A stretch of DNA of 64,000 bases from Pezicula radicicola (taxonomy: Eukaryota > Ascomycota > Leotiomycetes > Helotiales > Dermateaceae): assembly GCA_003008705.1 (NCBI GenBank), contig PDUO01000029.1, positions 135,321-199,320 on the forward strand. The letters run 5' to 3'. Shown piece after piece: positions 12,328 to 23,573 of this stretch; the stretch's first letter is position 1; the number at the start of each line of letters is the position of its first letter. The position numbers and the translations under genes are program-made. The notes under the pieces were generated by a model. It did no database searches, had not been told where the DNA came from, and worked only from the letters and a program-made list of their open reading frames with translations.

Positions 12328-14670
12328 ATGGACGGACCTAAAGCCGCTATTCGGAGACCTGATAGTATGATGGCTATTGGAAATGGGACTCCTCATTCGA
12401 TGTCAGGAATGGGACAAGGAGGAGGAGCAGGAGAATCATCAGGACAATCTGGAGGGAATGTGCCTCCCCAGCATCCTCAATCGTTATCTGGTACTGGACC
12501 TACTGGACCAGCTGGAAGAGAAAGATCTGCACCTACGCCTACTCAGAGTCAGGGAAGGGGTGGTGGTGTGACAGATAATCCACCCGGTATCTTGAGGGAT
12601 AGAGGAATGACGGCTAGGAAGTGGAATACCGATATTCCTAATATTCTGCCTCATGAACGGGTTTTTCCTATTCAGATTGGGAGTGAGCTTTTTAGATTGA
12701 GTGGGGCTAGTATCAGTTCTGATGGTATGTGTTTTACCATTTTTCTTCGTTTTGTTGTTCTTGTTTTTGTTTTGGTGGAGGGAGAGTTGGTTGGTTTTTA
12801 TGGGCGTAATTTGCTTTGAAGCGGGTGTTCCATTGGCACATTCCAGGGTGCTATTAAGCTCCGGAATCTCGGAACATGGACAAAGACTTCCAAAGTTGTG
12901 GAAGCCTCCATCCACAACCTTCATTCTCAACACTCTTGTCAGATTGGCACCCTCATCTCTATCTTTGAAACAAGAACCAAACTAACCCACCAAGAGCACC
13001 CTCATACTTCTCGCAATTTTTCAAATGTCAACTAGCACAAGCGGCTGAAAGCGAAGATACGGAAAACCCAACAGTTAGAACGCTCTACATTGACCGAGAT
13101 CCGGTGACTTTTGCAGATATCTCGAGGCATCTGCAGGGTTATCATGTCCAGCCAAAAGATGGATCGCATTTTGTTAAGTTATTTGCTGATGCTCAGTTTT
13201 ATAGTCGTGAGTATATTCTCCTTCTTGAAGTTGGTATCAGGGATGGTTTGAGATAAGGTTAACCATATGGGATAAATTCTCTAACTTGTCTCATTTCGAT
13301 TGCTCTCTCCAGCCCTAGTTTGTCCTTCTTGCCTCTTCCAACCATACTAACAGAATATCGCAGTACCACGCTTGATCTCACAACTCTACGAAGAGAGTAT
13401 CTTCATCTCCATCGGCTACCGCAACTTCCAGATCCCTCGAGAGCTCTTCTCCGATCCTGGAAACTCACCCAACTACTTCTCACTCGGCTTTGCAGTCTTC
13501 TTCTCGACCCCAACCGAAGTGTTTCCCGGTTTGAACAGAGAAGGTCTACTACGGCCCCCATCAATAGTACCACCATCAGTCCCAAACCGCTCAGCCGATA
13601 CCTTTGCTGAGATACTACACCTACTTAGGGGATATCCACTTCATATCAAGAACGAAGAGCATAGAGCCGAATTATTAAGAGACTGTAAATACTTCCATCT
13701 AAAAGGACTCGAGCAGAAGTTGATCCGACATCACATTTCCTACAATCTAGCAAGGCAAAGGCAAGAGATTTGCTTGAGGCTAGAGGATGTCAGACAGAGC
13801 GGCATTTCCATCGGTCCCCCAAATTTCCCTACACCAGCTCAAATGATGAGTAGATCCTCAGGAGGTTCCTCCTCATCAGGAAGTAGTACCCCTCCCTTCT
13901 CAGGGTATATAAACTACGCTCGCCCCTTCGTAGACACTCAACCCTACGAACTAGTTCTCGAAATCGGCGATGAATGTACACGTCTCCACTTCACACCCTC
14001 AAACTCTAATTCAAACAACCTCGAAGACGTCCGCGCCGAATTCTTCGGCGAAGGAAAGAAAAGAATAAGTAGATTATTCGAAGTTGTAGCTACGAAAATG
14101 GGGCTTGGTGGTACAAGTCAACCATTAGGATTACTAATGAAGAATGGAAAGGGTGGTGCTGGGTCTCAGCCTGCTAGTCCTGGAAATACGCTGTTGAGTG
14201 AAGACCAGGTGAGGGTTTATTTGGAGGGGGAGACATGTGTTATACTTGATGGGAAGGAGTGGTCTGGAACTACTAGAACTAGGCGGCAGCGGCGACAGTT
14301 TGTGGAGATCAGTGATGATGAAGAGAATGAAGAGGGAACAAGTGATGGAAGAAGCAGTGTGAGGAGTCCACCAAGGAAACGAAGGAGAGGAGAAGGTGGT
14401 GATGAATTTATTGGTGGTGGTAGTGGTGGTAGTGGTGGTAGCGGGGTGGGAGGTGGGAGTGATAGTAGACCACAGTCAGGACCTGGATGGAATACAGAAG
14501 AAAGAGAAAGAGAATCCTGGATCATCAAAACAGGACAATGGCGTTTACGAGTTCAACATAAAAGTGGTGCTAGTAAGGGACCTGTGGAATGTGTGCTTGT
14601 TGCTGTTAAGATCGATGCGTGGAGTTCGGAGTTGGGGAGAAATTCGAAGAGGGGGTTTTTAGGTGGTTGA
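12328..14670 (+). CDS. Protein with two tandem BTB/POZ (T1-like) domains
   Basis: Likely adaptor or scaffold protein; tandem BTB domains mediate oligomerisation and sometimes cullin-3 binding, but no partner can be named. Exons 12328-12724, 12997-13206 and 13364-14670 encode 637 residues. Residues 1-105 are Gly/Ser/Pro/Gln-rich and probably disordered. The first BTB (about 110-210) starts VFPIQIGSELFRLSG, continues across intron 1 as SISSD-A-PSYFSQFF and ends FADAQFYS-LPRLISQLYEE. The second (about 213-350) starts IFISIGYRNFQIPRELF and ends ELLRDCKYFHLKGLEQKLI. Intron 1 is long for this window (272 nt), but the only frame-preserving acceptor seen is at 12996. The C-terminal third has an acidic patch, a basic PRKRRR patch that could be a nuclear signal, and a Gly-Ser repeat. 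A final conserved-looking segment carries W-I-I-K-T-G-Q-W-R-L-R-V. Function unknown. Confidence 0.85.
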
Positions 14671-14819
14671 CTCCTGGATTAGAGGTTGGAGGGTTGGAAG
14701 GTTGGGGGTTTGGGTGCAGAGGGAGAATAGGGCGGATGGTTGGTTTGTAGGTTGGTAGATGGTAGGGAGGATGGGAGGGAGGGAAAGGAAAGGTAATAGG
14801 AAAGGAGGGCGGGGAGGTG

Positions 14820-15190
14820 ATGTATATATTACGATTAATTATTCTTGTTTATTATTGTTAGTATCACAGGCCTATAAGTTAATACAAGGGTTTATAAATG
14901 TAAGGGTCTTAGTTGTTAGTTTATAATTTGATTATATTTCTTAATACTAATTAAGAAATTACTTATCTTTTAAAAAATAATAATACTTTTATTTATTATA
15001 AAATTAAATATTTAAACTTTTATACTCTTATACTTTTATATTTTAAATATATATAATTATTAAAAGATATAAACTATAATAATATATAATAAATAACTTT
15101 AGAGTAGTATATATTAAAGTACTCTTATTATTAATAAACTAATAACTTAAATATTTTAATATTAATATAAATAATTATAAAGTATAAACC
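14820..15190. repeat. AT-rich island, RIP-like
   Basis: Nearly pure A/T sequence with dense TA dinucleotides and stops in all frames, bounded sharply by ordinary sequence. This is the composition that repeat-induced point mutation leaves in former repeats. Terminal repeats and transposase remnants could not be recognised, so the original element is unknown. Confidence 0.5.
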
Positions 15191-15471
15191 CTCGATTACG
15201 ATATGTGGAAAATGGAAGAACTGTCTGAATTGTCTGATTCTGAATAAATGAGTGGGAGGCAGTAGGCCTTTATATATACAGGTTGGGCATCAATTAGTCC
15301 CCGAATCCCATACAAAATGACCGATTTCGGATGCAGGGCAATTGCGCGTAGAGCGCTACAATAGAAAATCAAATTGATGGGCAAAAGGCCCAAAAAAGAA
15401 GAAGCAATTATGGTCCACAATGAAGATATACTAGCACGTAACCGAAATGGGCTTTCAGTGGCTGACATAAA

Positions 15472-15498
15472 GAGTTCTTAGAGTTCTTAGAGTTCTTC
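15472..15498. repeat. Three tandem copies of a 9-bp unit
   Basis: The unit GAGTTCTTA is repeated three times, the last copy ending in C instead of A. It is a simple tandem repeat with no gene around it. Confidence 0.8.
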
Positions 15499-16097
15499 TT
15501 TTCTCTTTATAATTAATCTATTACTTAATATCTAGACCTTGCTTAGACTCTACTATAATAGTATATAATGTGGTAGGAGGTTAAATAAGACCAGAATGAG
15601 GTTATTTTGAGACCTGAGGCAGATATGGATGGGCTACGCATATGAAGGCAGAGGAGAATCAAGAGAAGAACAGCTATCTAAGAAAATTAACCATCAAGAG
15701 AACTAAGTATTCAGCTATACACAAGAATATAGAACAACCTACAATCATTCTCCAACTACTCTTGTTCGATTTCTTTGCCTATGCCTTGACTTCTTTGTTC
15801 TATTTGGTGTGTTTTGTTATTTGCCTGGCAGCTGTGTCCATTACTGGTGGATTTCCTACTTTTTACCACCTCTCCCCATTACAATAAGGAAGGAAAACGG
15901 TTTTTAGGTGGTATATACGGTATTTGCTATTTTAATAGACATTCGCCTATATATAAGCGCTAGAAACATTTCAATGCATCCGTCTCTCCTGCATTCAACT
16001 AAAATATACTTTACGCCATGATGTAAGGTGTCTGAAACAAGTCAAGTCGCGGGCCGCCGAGGCGACGGCGTCGCATTTGAGGACGCATCAATCCATT

Positions 16098-16585
16098 GAG
16101 ATGCTGCAGGCGCCTCAAAGAGTGGCTGCAGTATTTTAAAGGGGTGCAGGATAGACTCGCTTAAAACTACAGTAAGTGCTCCCCCCTACGTTAAAAGCCT
16201 CTCGCCCAGCCTTAACTACTCTCCACATCTCCGCTTAGTGATTCTATAAAGGGTATTTATATGTAGCTGGAAAGATATTTTCGGAAAGGATAGTCAAAGC
16301 TAAGAGATTGACGCTTTAGAGGTGAACTATAAACCACGAAACAAGAGATGCTGCAGGCGCCTCAAAGAGCGGGTGTAGTATTTTAAAGGGGTGCAGGGTA
16401 GACTCGCTTAAAACTAAGTACTTCCCCCTACATCATAAGCCTCTCGCCCAACCTTAATTACTCTCCACATCTCCTCTTAGTGATTCCATAAAGGGTATTT
16501 GTGTGTAACCAGAAAGATATTTTCGGAAAGGACAGTCAGGCTGAGAGATTGATGCTTTAGCGGTGAACTATGAACCGCGAAGCAA
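16098..16585. repeat. Tandem direct duplication, two ~245-bp copies
   Basis: Copy 1 is 16098-16344 and copy 2 is 16345-16585. Both start GAGATGCTGCAGGCGCCTCA and end in a GAACTAT-AACC-CGAA-CAA segment. Shared landmarks include TATTTTAAAGGGGTGCAGG, GACTCGCTTAAAACTA, CTCTCCACATCTCC and GAAAGATATTTTCGGAAAGG. Differences are mostly transitions (C/T, G/A), plus a few small indels. There is no open frame through either copy. Origin unknown; it may be an unclassified repeat touched by RIP. Confidence 0.85.
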
Positions 16586-16889
16586 GGACAGCCGGAGAAA
16601 GAGGACAGCATTCTCGGTTGCTGAATCGCCCCCGAGTAAGACGCGAAATTTGTTAAGACTTAAGTAGACTATCTATATCCACTTGTTCTTTTCCCTTTCC
16701 TCTTTTTAAAGTTCCAAATTCCAATAATTGGAATGCCGCTACGGAATTTTACCAATCATTACCTTTCCTTAAGAGTACACGCATCCTCCATTCAAATACT
16801 ATATCATTTTGTTGTCGCCACTACCACAAGAGCCAGGGTCGTCAGCACTTCCGTTCTCTCACCAAGTTTTCATATCCAGTACTACCAAG

Positions 16890-17771
16890 ATGGCAGGGCA
16901 GTACAACCACTCGCCCATGACGGCGGCCGTGAGGTTCAACCGGATGCCCATCATCGTTGCAGCCGTCTTCATCATCTTCATCATTGCGGTATGGCATCCC
17001 GTAAACGGTCTCCATTATATCACCGGGTAAGTTATATCTTCAACAACTATACCACGAGCACCGAGCTGAGAAAAGTTGTTTAACAGTTCAAGAAACCGAC
17101 CCTCATTCTACGAGATAGCAAAGAAGCATGGCACCGACAAAGTCACAACACACCACTACCAATACATGTACGAGTCACGTCTCTCTCCTCTCCGAGACCA
17201 GAAGATCAAGATGCTTGAGATCGGACTCGGCTGCAACATGGGTTACGGGCCCGGAGCCTCGTACTACACCTGGCTAGAATACTTCCCCCATGTCGACCTA
17301 TACTACATCGAGTACAACGCAAAGTGTGCCGCACAGTGGGCCAACAAGACAACAGGAGCAACGATATTTACCGGTGACCAAGCCAACATCCCGTTCCTCA
17401 AGAATTTCGTCACAGCATCGGGCGGCGAATTCGATGTCATCATCGATGACGGAGGTCATACAATGCAGCAGCAGAAAACATCGCTCGAGGTGCTTTGGGA
17501 TGCGGTGAAGCCAGGCGGCATCTACTTCATCGAGGATCTGGATACGAGTTATTTGGCATCGTATGGCGGAGGAGTTGGCAAAGCCGGCACGTTTATGGAG
17601 GATATGAAGAGTATCTTGGATGATATGAACAAGCACCCGAACGTTCCGGATAAGCAGAGGATTAGCAAGGACATCATCAAGTATGATTTTACTCAGGAGG
17701 TTGTTGCTTTGACTAAGAGGAACCCGAGATTGGGCGATGATGGAAAGATTGGAGAGAGTTGGTTGAATTGA
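16890..17771 (+). CDS. Membrane-anchored SAM-dependent methyltransferase (TylF/macrocin-type)
   Basis: Class I S-adenosylmethionine methyltransferase, resembling the sugar O-methyltransferase group that acts on macrolide or rhamnose residues (macrocin/tetracenomycin type); the true substrate is unknown. Exons 16890-17026 and 17087-17771 encode 273 residues through a 60-nt intron. Residues about 19-36 (MPIIVAAVFIIFIIAVW) form one membrane segment, giving a type II topology with a lumenal catalytic domain, probably Golgi or ER. The catalytic part has KHGTDK, the SAM-binding MLEIGLG at about 89-94, and YYIEYNAKCAAQW. A metal/acid motif DVIIDDGGHTMQQQ follows at about 169, then GGIYFIEDLDTSY. The ATG at 16890 is chosen because upstream in-frame codons contain no other ATG. 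It is flanked by repeats on both sides. Confidence 0.82.
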
Positions 17772-18008
17772 ACAGAGGACATTTGTATTACATGACCACG
17801 TGAAAATGAATTGGCTTAGCACTGGTTTCATATAATGAGGCCACCGTCGAATATTCCGGTATTATTGTATTGAACGAATTCATCACTGAATTACCTGATT
17901 ATTATCAGTCTGTTATTACGTATATTGGAAATTCTCACACGATCATGTAGGAGCCGAAGTCACGGGATAGTTATATGATTTTAGGACACGGTGTCTAGAT
18001 TAGGTAAT
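17772..18008. other. 3' side of the methyltransferase gene
   Basis: Becomes steadily AT-rich toward 18000. It contains the methyltransferase 3' UTR. No gene was seen. Confidence 0.5.
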
Positions 18009-18760
18009 ATACTTCTTAGATGGAGGTACAACAAAGAAGAAGAGTTAACCTAGAGGGAAAAGTTACTAGAAAATAAACTTTCTTTATACTTTAGTGTAAG
18101 ACTTGTCTAATCTTAGTAGTCCTTACTTCTTAGAAGAAGGTATAATAATAAAAAGGTCTTACTAGATATATAAGAGATAAATATTAAATAAGAAATTAAT
18201 TTTTTTTAATAATTCTTAAAATAATTTTAATAAAAGAAGTTTTTTATTATAAATAGATAAAAACTCTATATATACCTATAAACTTCTTAGAAGAAATTAG
18301 ATAGCTCTATATAATTTAATTTTTAAGTCTATATTAGTTCTATTTTAAAGCTTATATTAGTAATATTTATTATACTTATATAATTTAATTTTAAAGCTTA
18401 TATTACTAGTAATTCAATTTAGAAGCCTAAGGTAATAATGTCTTAAATAATTAATATTATAAAAAGCCTCTAACTACCTATAATACCTCCCTAAAAATAC
18501 CTTTATAAATTCCTTCTTAAATTCCTTCTTATATACTTATAAATATTATCTCTATTTCTTTATATTTATTTTTATTTTTTAATATATTAAAGTCTTTTAA
18601 AATATATTTTAAAATACCTCCCTTCTATCACCTAACTAGGAAACTTCTTACGCTAAGATTGTTCTAAGAATTGCTAAGAAAGTCTAATTTCTCGCCCAAC
18701 ACCCACCCCTTATACACCTGACAAGACTTCTTCTTCGTCGTACCTCCTTCTAAGAAGCAT
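18009..18760. mobile_element. RIP-damaged element with ~35-bp inverted ends
   Basis: The segment at 18009-18044 and the reverse complement of 18727-18760 match over about 34 bp: ATRCTTCTTAGAWGGAGGTA then CRACRAAGAAGAAG. The left end differs by G-to-A changes at ACG sites (ACA on the left), as RIP would produce. A third, degenerate copy of the end motif lies at about 18120-18165. The interior (18060-18640) is extremely AT-rich with stops everywhere. No transposase could be read. At about 750 bp it could be a MITE or a deleted DNA transposon. Confidence 0.5.
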
Positions 18761-18935
18761 AACACGAATACACTAAGGAAGAATAGAACAAGAAGAAGAA
18801 AAAACTTGTAACCAGAGACCTAGGGAAAAGATTATCCAGCGAATACACAAGCACTACCCAACTGACAAGCCTCTTGCTCATTCATGGTATCAGAAGCAGT
18901 GCTCGATGGTAGCTGTATCTCACCCATGGCCCGTT

Positions 18936-20402
18936 CTATGCTGACTGCTTTCCGCACTTCTTACAGATATGGTGTTGCAAACGACCCATGTCAGCTTGAG
19001 CGAGGTACTTGGGGCCATCAGTCTCCCAGAGGCGACTTTTCATTCGACTCTTTACATCGAGAGCGGCGACATGTTCTACACCATGATCAGTCCTCAGATG
19101 TCTGAGTAGAAGATCACCAGAAAACTTTGATTGTGGTCCCTGATCACAACCCCAAGCACGACATTCATATTCTCCGTGGTCTGTATTTATGTGCTGCATC
19201 AGGTCCTCTGGATTTCCGAAACTTTCTTTTGTGCCACGAGGGCAATGTCCGAGAGGGCAAAAATAGTTGTCATGCCTTTCTTTCTTATGCTTTGTTAAAT
19301 GATCTTTGCGAGCGAATTCCTTGGTAAGAGCATCGCATGATGGAACGGAGCAGACAAATTTACGCTCTGTCGAATGCACTGAGCTGATGTGACGATTCAA
19401 GTCAGACTGTCTACCAAATGGGGCGCCGGGCTGACAATCCGCAACTGTGCAGAGCAGTGGATGTGTGTGAATGTTTCGGACGTGCTTATTGAACAGGCCT
19501 CTGGACTTGAAATGGGTGTTCGAACTACATCTAGGCCAGGTACATTTGGCTCCGACAGACCATGCTTTTGCGGTCCGTTGATTTAATTCTTCGGTGCGTC
19601 TTGGCGAGTTGAACCTTTTGTTGTCGAGAGCATGATCGACAGCCTCTCCCATAGAATTAACGATAGGGTCGGGCGAATAAGCTAGTCCTGATCGGGACGT
19701 CTGTCTTTTGGCACTGAGGTCGCCTCATTAGCTTAGTTCTAAAAAAAAAACTCACCCCAATTGGCCGGCGTTACCAGCAGTGGTAAGAGGGAGCGCTCCA
19801 AATCCTCCAGTTGGCATCTGAAATTGCGGTTGGTCAAAGGTCCCCATGCCGCTGGAGATACTGGGAGGCGTGATGTCAGGGGCCAGCATGTTTCCATTAT
19901 TGAAATCCGTAGGAGCGCAGTACGGAGAACCATCGTAGTTGTAAAGGCGCTCGAGATGGCTGCCTTGGTATAGAAAATTGTTGGGAGCGGATATAGTGAG
20001 TGATACCGGGTTGCTCGCCTGGTAATTATTGACCTGTGGATGCTTCGCAGCTCTCAGTGCGAGAATGGCTTCATATTCGGAAGCTGTGAGGAGGACGTGA
20101 TGCGCATCGTCCAACGCCATTGTCTCCCCTTGCTGGGCCATGTCGTCGTGCATGTTGCCGGGGGCAGCATTCAATGTGCTGCTTCCGAAGAAGGTATCTG
20201 CGAAGGTGTTCGAGGTTTCTTCGAAATATGAAGAGTTGTCGTGTATGCCAGGCTGGACAGTCTGTGAAGGCACCATTCCAAAACCATAGTCGGCAGCCTC
20301 ATCCAGAGAAGCAGCGTTGAAGTCAAAGAACTTGCTGCCGTCGTCCCTGAGGCCTGACATCATCGCATATTCGTCGTCGTAGTGGTTGGCGTAGTCACTC
20401 AT
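18936..20402 (-). CDS. C2H2 zinc-finger protein, five fingers (putative transcription factor)
   Basis: Probable sequence-specific DNA-binding regulator in the nucleus. Exons 20402-19756 and 19713-18936 encode 474 residues; the 42-nt intron begins GTGAG and a T11 tract and joins Q-L-G to A-K-R-Q-T. Residues 1-216 are acidic and Asn/Ser/Pro-rich with no domain, plausible as an activation region. From about residue 273 five C2H2 units follow in a row. Their openings are CTWPRC, CTVADC, CSVPSC, CPLGHC and CRAWGC, each followed by H-x3-5-H. The last finger is followed by a closing C-x2-C pair (CKKCGKQSA) near the C-terminus. Spacing varies (long loops such as CQPGAPFG), typical of fungal proteins of this kind. 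Targets are unknown. Start codon chosen as the first in-frame ATG. Confidence 0.82.
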
Positions 20403-21190
20403 GGTGCCGATGGTGGAAGAGTATTGAAAAGGAAGCAGAGCTTACACTTGGGGTTTTCTGGGCTTCTGTTCGCTCACCGTACTATTGTGCGCGGAAAGGA
20501 TTTGTTGTCGAAGAAGCGTAGAAGGTATTCGTTCGAAATTGCTCGTTCGGTTGTTCGTAGTGATCGATGGAGATTCGTGATGTCTGCGTATCTGCGAAGC
20601 ACGCAAGAACTTGGCATTCAACACAGACAAGAAGAACGCATGCCCCACAAGGGCGCACCGGGAGCGCCGCCCGCGGAGTTTCTTGGGCGCACTTACTCCA
20701 TACAGACAGCGAGGCTCGAGGCTTTGAGGCTGTGTTCCAATAGAACAGGAAGCTTTGGAGGCGTTCTCCAAACAGAGTTTTATATTGGCTATTTAGCCGA
20801 GTCAATAGTGCTGTGAGCAAGGAGCTAGCACCGGAATCGCACGTGTCCGTTAGTCTTCTTGTTAGTTTATACGAAGTATGTTGAACTTAGAAAGATTGTT
20901 TTTAGAATTATGAGATTTGAAATGAGTCTGAGAAGTGGACGTTTGACAAAAAAAAAGAAAAAAAGAGAGACATCTCCGTCAGTTTCGGGGGATCAGATAG
21001 ATACCATAAAAATCCGTCGCTTAGGGTTAAGGGATCGCTTCTTCTTAACACTACTCGACGTCATCCCCTTTCTTTTCACATCACATCTGCATTCAACTCA
21101 CTAGAGCTAGGACTTGAAATCGCTGGACCCGCATCGATATTAGCTTACTTCTAGAAAGAGAGAGATCGCCCATTAAAGTTTTTGCACAAA
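20403..21190. other. Upstream region of the C2H2 gene
   Basis: Likely promoter of the minus-strand zinc-finger gene, moderately GC-rich near 20640-20720. A 5' leader-like pyrimidine-rich stretch ends near 21110. The small ORFs on both strands overlap each other and have no family signal. Confidence 0.45.
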
Positions 21191-22206
21191 ATGAATCCAT
21201 CAAAAAGCACTACCTCGACAAACCGATTAGTCCATCACGCCCACGCCTCCGCCGAAAATTCCACCGAGACCAACCTGGAACAGGACAAACTACAGCTTCC
21301 ACAACCGCAACCGCCTCTAGAGCCCCGATTCCTCAAACTCAAATAAAATCCGCCTAAGACCCCACAAATCCAACACCTGAAAATCCTCTCCTAGAACATC
21401 AACGGTACATCCCACCTCCTACCTACCAGGTATTACTACTACCCAAAAACCCATAACTACGTACTTCGCCACCACATCAAATTCCAACTCCCAATACCAA
21501 TACGAGTACCGCAGCAAAATAGAAATCAGCAGCGAATCCTCAGGCAGCGAAAGTGATAAAAACAACACACCAAATCAAAACAAACCTAGGGAAAGGATTA
21601 AGAGCCCTCTTAAAAACACCACAACTACCACTAAATCCTCTGTCTCCAAGAACTAAAAATCAACGCCGCCGATAAAAAATCATAACAATTAGAAAAACTA
21701 GCAAAAACCCCTTTTCAACAAGCGACAATGGACTAACATACACAGCAACATTCAACCTCCCACGCGATCGCTTCAACGGCCGAGGATTCCGTGGTAAGAA
21801 TTAGGGCGTAGCTACTTTTGCACGAGAAGATATCTTAATTTCATCCCCTCCATCTTCTTCTCCGTCTCTCGCCTCACAAAATGATCAAGAAAGAAGATAA
21901 ATCCAAAATAAGTGAAAAGAAAAAGGAAGTCCTCATAAAATTTCTTGGCCAAACCCCGTTCCCTGGACCGGGATTCCCAAGGACGTATCCTGTGAACCCA
22001 TCTCTGCACCTACCCCACCACAACAAAAAACCCAAAATCAAACCCAAACCCCAAAACCCAAACCCAAAAAAAGCAAACATTATAATTGTAAACAAATACT
22101 TCCCAAACGGTACCACCACACCCTACAAATCATCCCAAACCGGCCAAATAAACATATCAACCCGCTACGACTTCAAAAGAAACTTCCATAAACCCCTCCC
22201 TCCATG
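21191..22206 (+). pseudogene. Degenerate low-complexity coding-like stretch
   Basis: An ATG at 21191 follows an A-rich context and opens a 52-codon Ser/Thr/Asn/Pro-rich frame. Further coding-like pieces follow, broken by stops and frame changes: a Ser/Glu-rich piece at about 21480-21660, a Lys/Gln-rich piece to about 21800, and a Lys/Pro/Asn-rich frame of 108 codons at 21881-22204. The plus strand is unusually poor in G over the whole kilobase. This could be a decayed gene for a disordered protein or a multi-exon gene whose introns I cannot place. No family recognised. Confidence 0.3.
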
Positions 22207-22858
22207 AATATTCTCTCCTCTCAGAATGAAAGCTATGAAGTAATAATAATAAGAGTTATGAACTTAGCACCCGAACCAATAGACATCTAACCACCCCAAA
22301 TCTTAAGATCCGAACCAAAACACATGAAAAAAAAGCCCCCCGTCAAGATTTCAACTCCCTACCTAGGAATGAAAGAAGGGAATGAAGGGAGTGAATTGAT
22401 TTCTTCAGATGGGGGGGTTGAATAATGGGGGATTGAGGAGGTACCGGTATCCCCCTCCCTCCCCATGAATAATTAGCTAGGCTTACTTAGCAGGGACTTA
22501 GCACACGCATGCTCGTTTATAATCGCTTAACGCGTCTCGGAGGTAATTAAAAGAAGTTTACTGGGTACAGTAGAGCTGCACGGTTGATCCATACCTTAGC
22601 GCACGTCCCTGTGGCCCAAGCGCCCCAGCCAATATGCATGGATGGTCGAGTCAGTTACGATAGGGTTGATAATGATGGAGGTGGGGAAGGGGAGGTGGGA
22701 GTTATGGGCAGTAACCATGTTCCAATTGAGCTTATTCTCCATCTAGGCAACGATCATAGGAGTGAAAATAGATAAGATGAGCAAGTGAAACCAAAAGAAT
22801 TAAATGAAATGGCATTATTCCATGAAATTAAGATAAGATATGAGTGAGTGATGTGAGT

Positions 22859-22921
22859 GACTTAAGTGAACGAGTAAGTGACCTGAGTGAATGAGTAAGT
22901 GATTTGAGGGAATGAGTAATA
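22859..22921. repeat. Three tandem copies of a 21-bp unit
   Basis: Units at 22859, 22880 and 22901 follow the pattern GAYYTRAGKGAAYGAGTAAK. Divergence between copies is by transitions and a G/T change. The repeat lies in a gene-free interval. Confidence 0.8.
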
Positions 22922-23517
22922 TCTGCGTTTCTAAATTGCAAGAAAATCCATAAACAGCAATTCGACCGAGCAAAGTCTTTCACAACGTCAATGCATGAAT
23001 TGCGTAAGCCGTGGTTCATCTCAATGATTAAGCTCACTTTCGTATTCAGACGAAGCGAGAAGAGGAGTATTCAGCTTAGACGTCTTCATTATCCTTTTCT
23101 GACTCTACTTCTCAAAACCAAAAACATCTACCGAGTACAGGATACAACCAAAAACAAAACCCAAGACCCTACTCAACTCAACTCAACTTCGCAAACCCCT
23201 CTTAGAGTCTAAGCAAAAACACACAGTCCACCACCAATCCTCCACTCCACCAATCCCCGAGTCCGCTAGTCAACTCCCTCCCTCCGCATAACACAACCGC
23301 AATAAGTAGTAGCGGAATCTGTGCATTTATTTCATCTGTGTTTTCCATTATTACCTGTGCTTTTCCAATACCCCACAGCAGCCCCGTTGCTAACTACTGT
23401 ACAGTACCATCACTGACGCGTGCCTATCACATAATGATAATTGGACGGAAGGGACACAGATCACATATTTGCATTAGTTAGACAACAGATTGATAAACCG
23501 TTGTTATTAAAGTTTGC

Positions 23518-23573
23518 ACGTTCATCACGCACGTTCAGCCACCACGCTCAGCCAGCACGCTCAGCCAGCCCGT
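23518..23573. repeat. Short tandem repeat CACGYTCAGCCAS
   Basis: About four imperfect 12-13-bp units are seen, the last two being exact copies of CACGCTCAGCCAG. Non-coding context. Confidence 0.75.

Larger units (their letters stand above)
14671..16889. other. Gene-free region with AT-rich block and repeats
   Basis: Three things are visible: a very AT-rich block at about 14820-15190, a 9-bp unit repeated three times at 15472-15498, and a 247-bp tandem duplication at 16098-16585 (separate entries). The last 200 nt are the promoter of the methyltransferase gene. Short ORFs at 15196-15468 and 15642-15887 have no family features. Confidence 0.55.

Noticed and set aside
12725..12996. Extra exon inside the first BTB intron (acceptor TTCCAG near 12846)
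   Set aside because: Using it runs into a stop within three codons; the single 272-nt intron is the only frame-preserving choice found.
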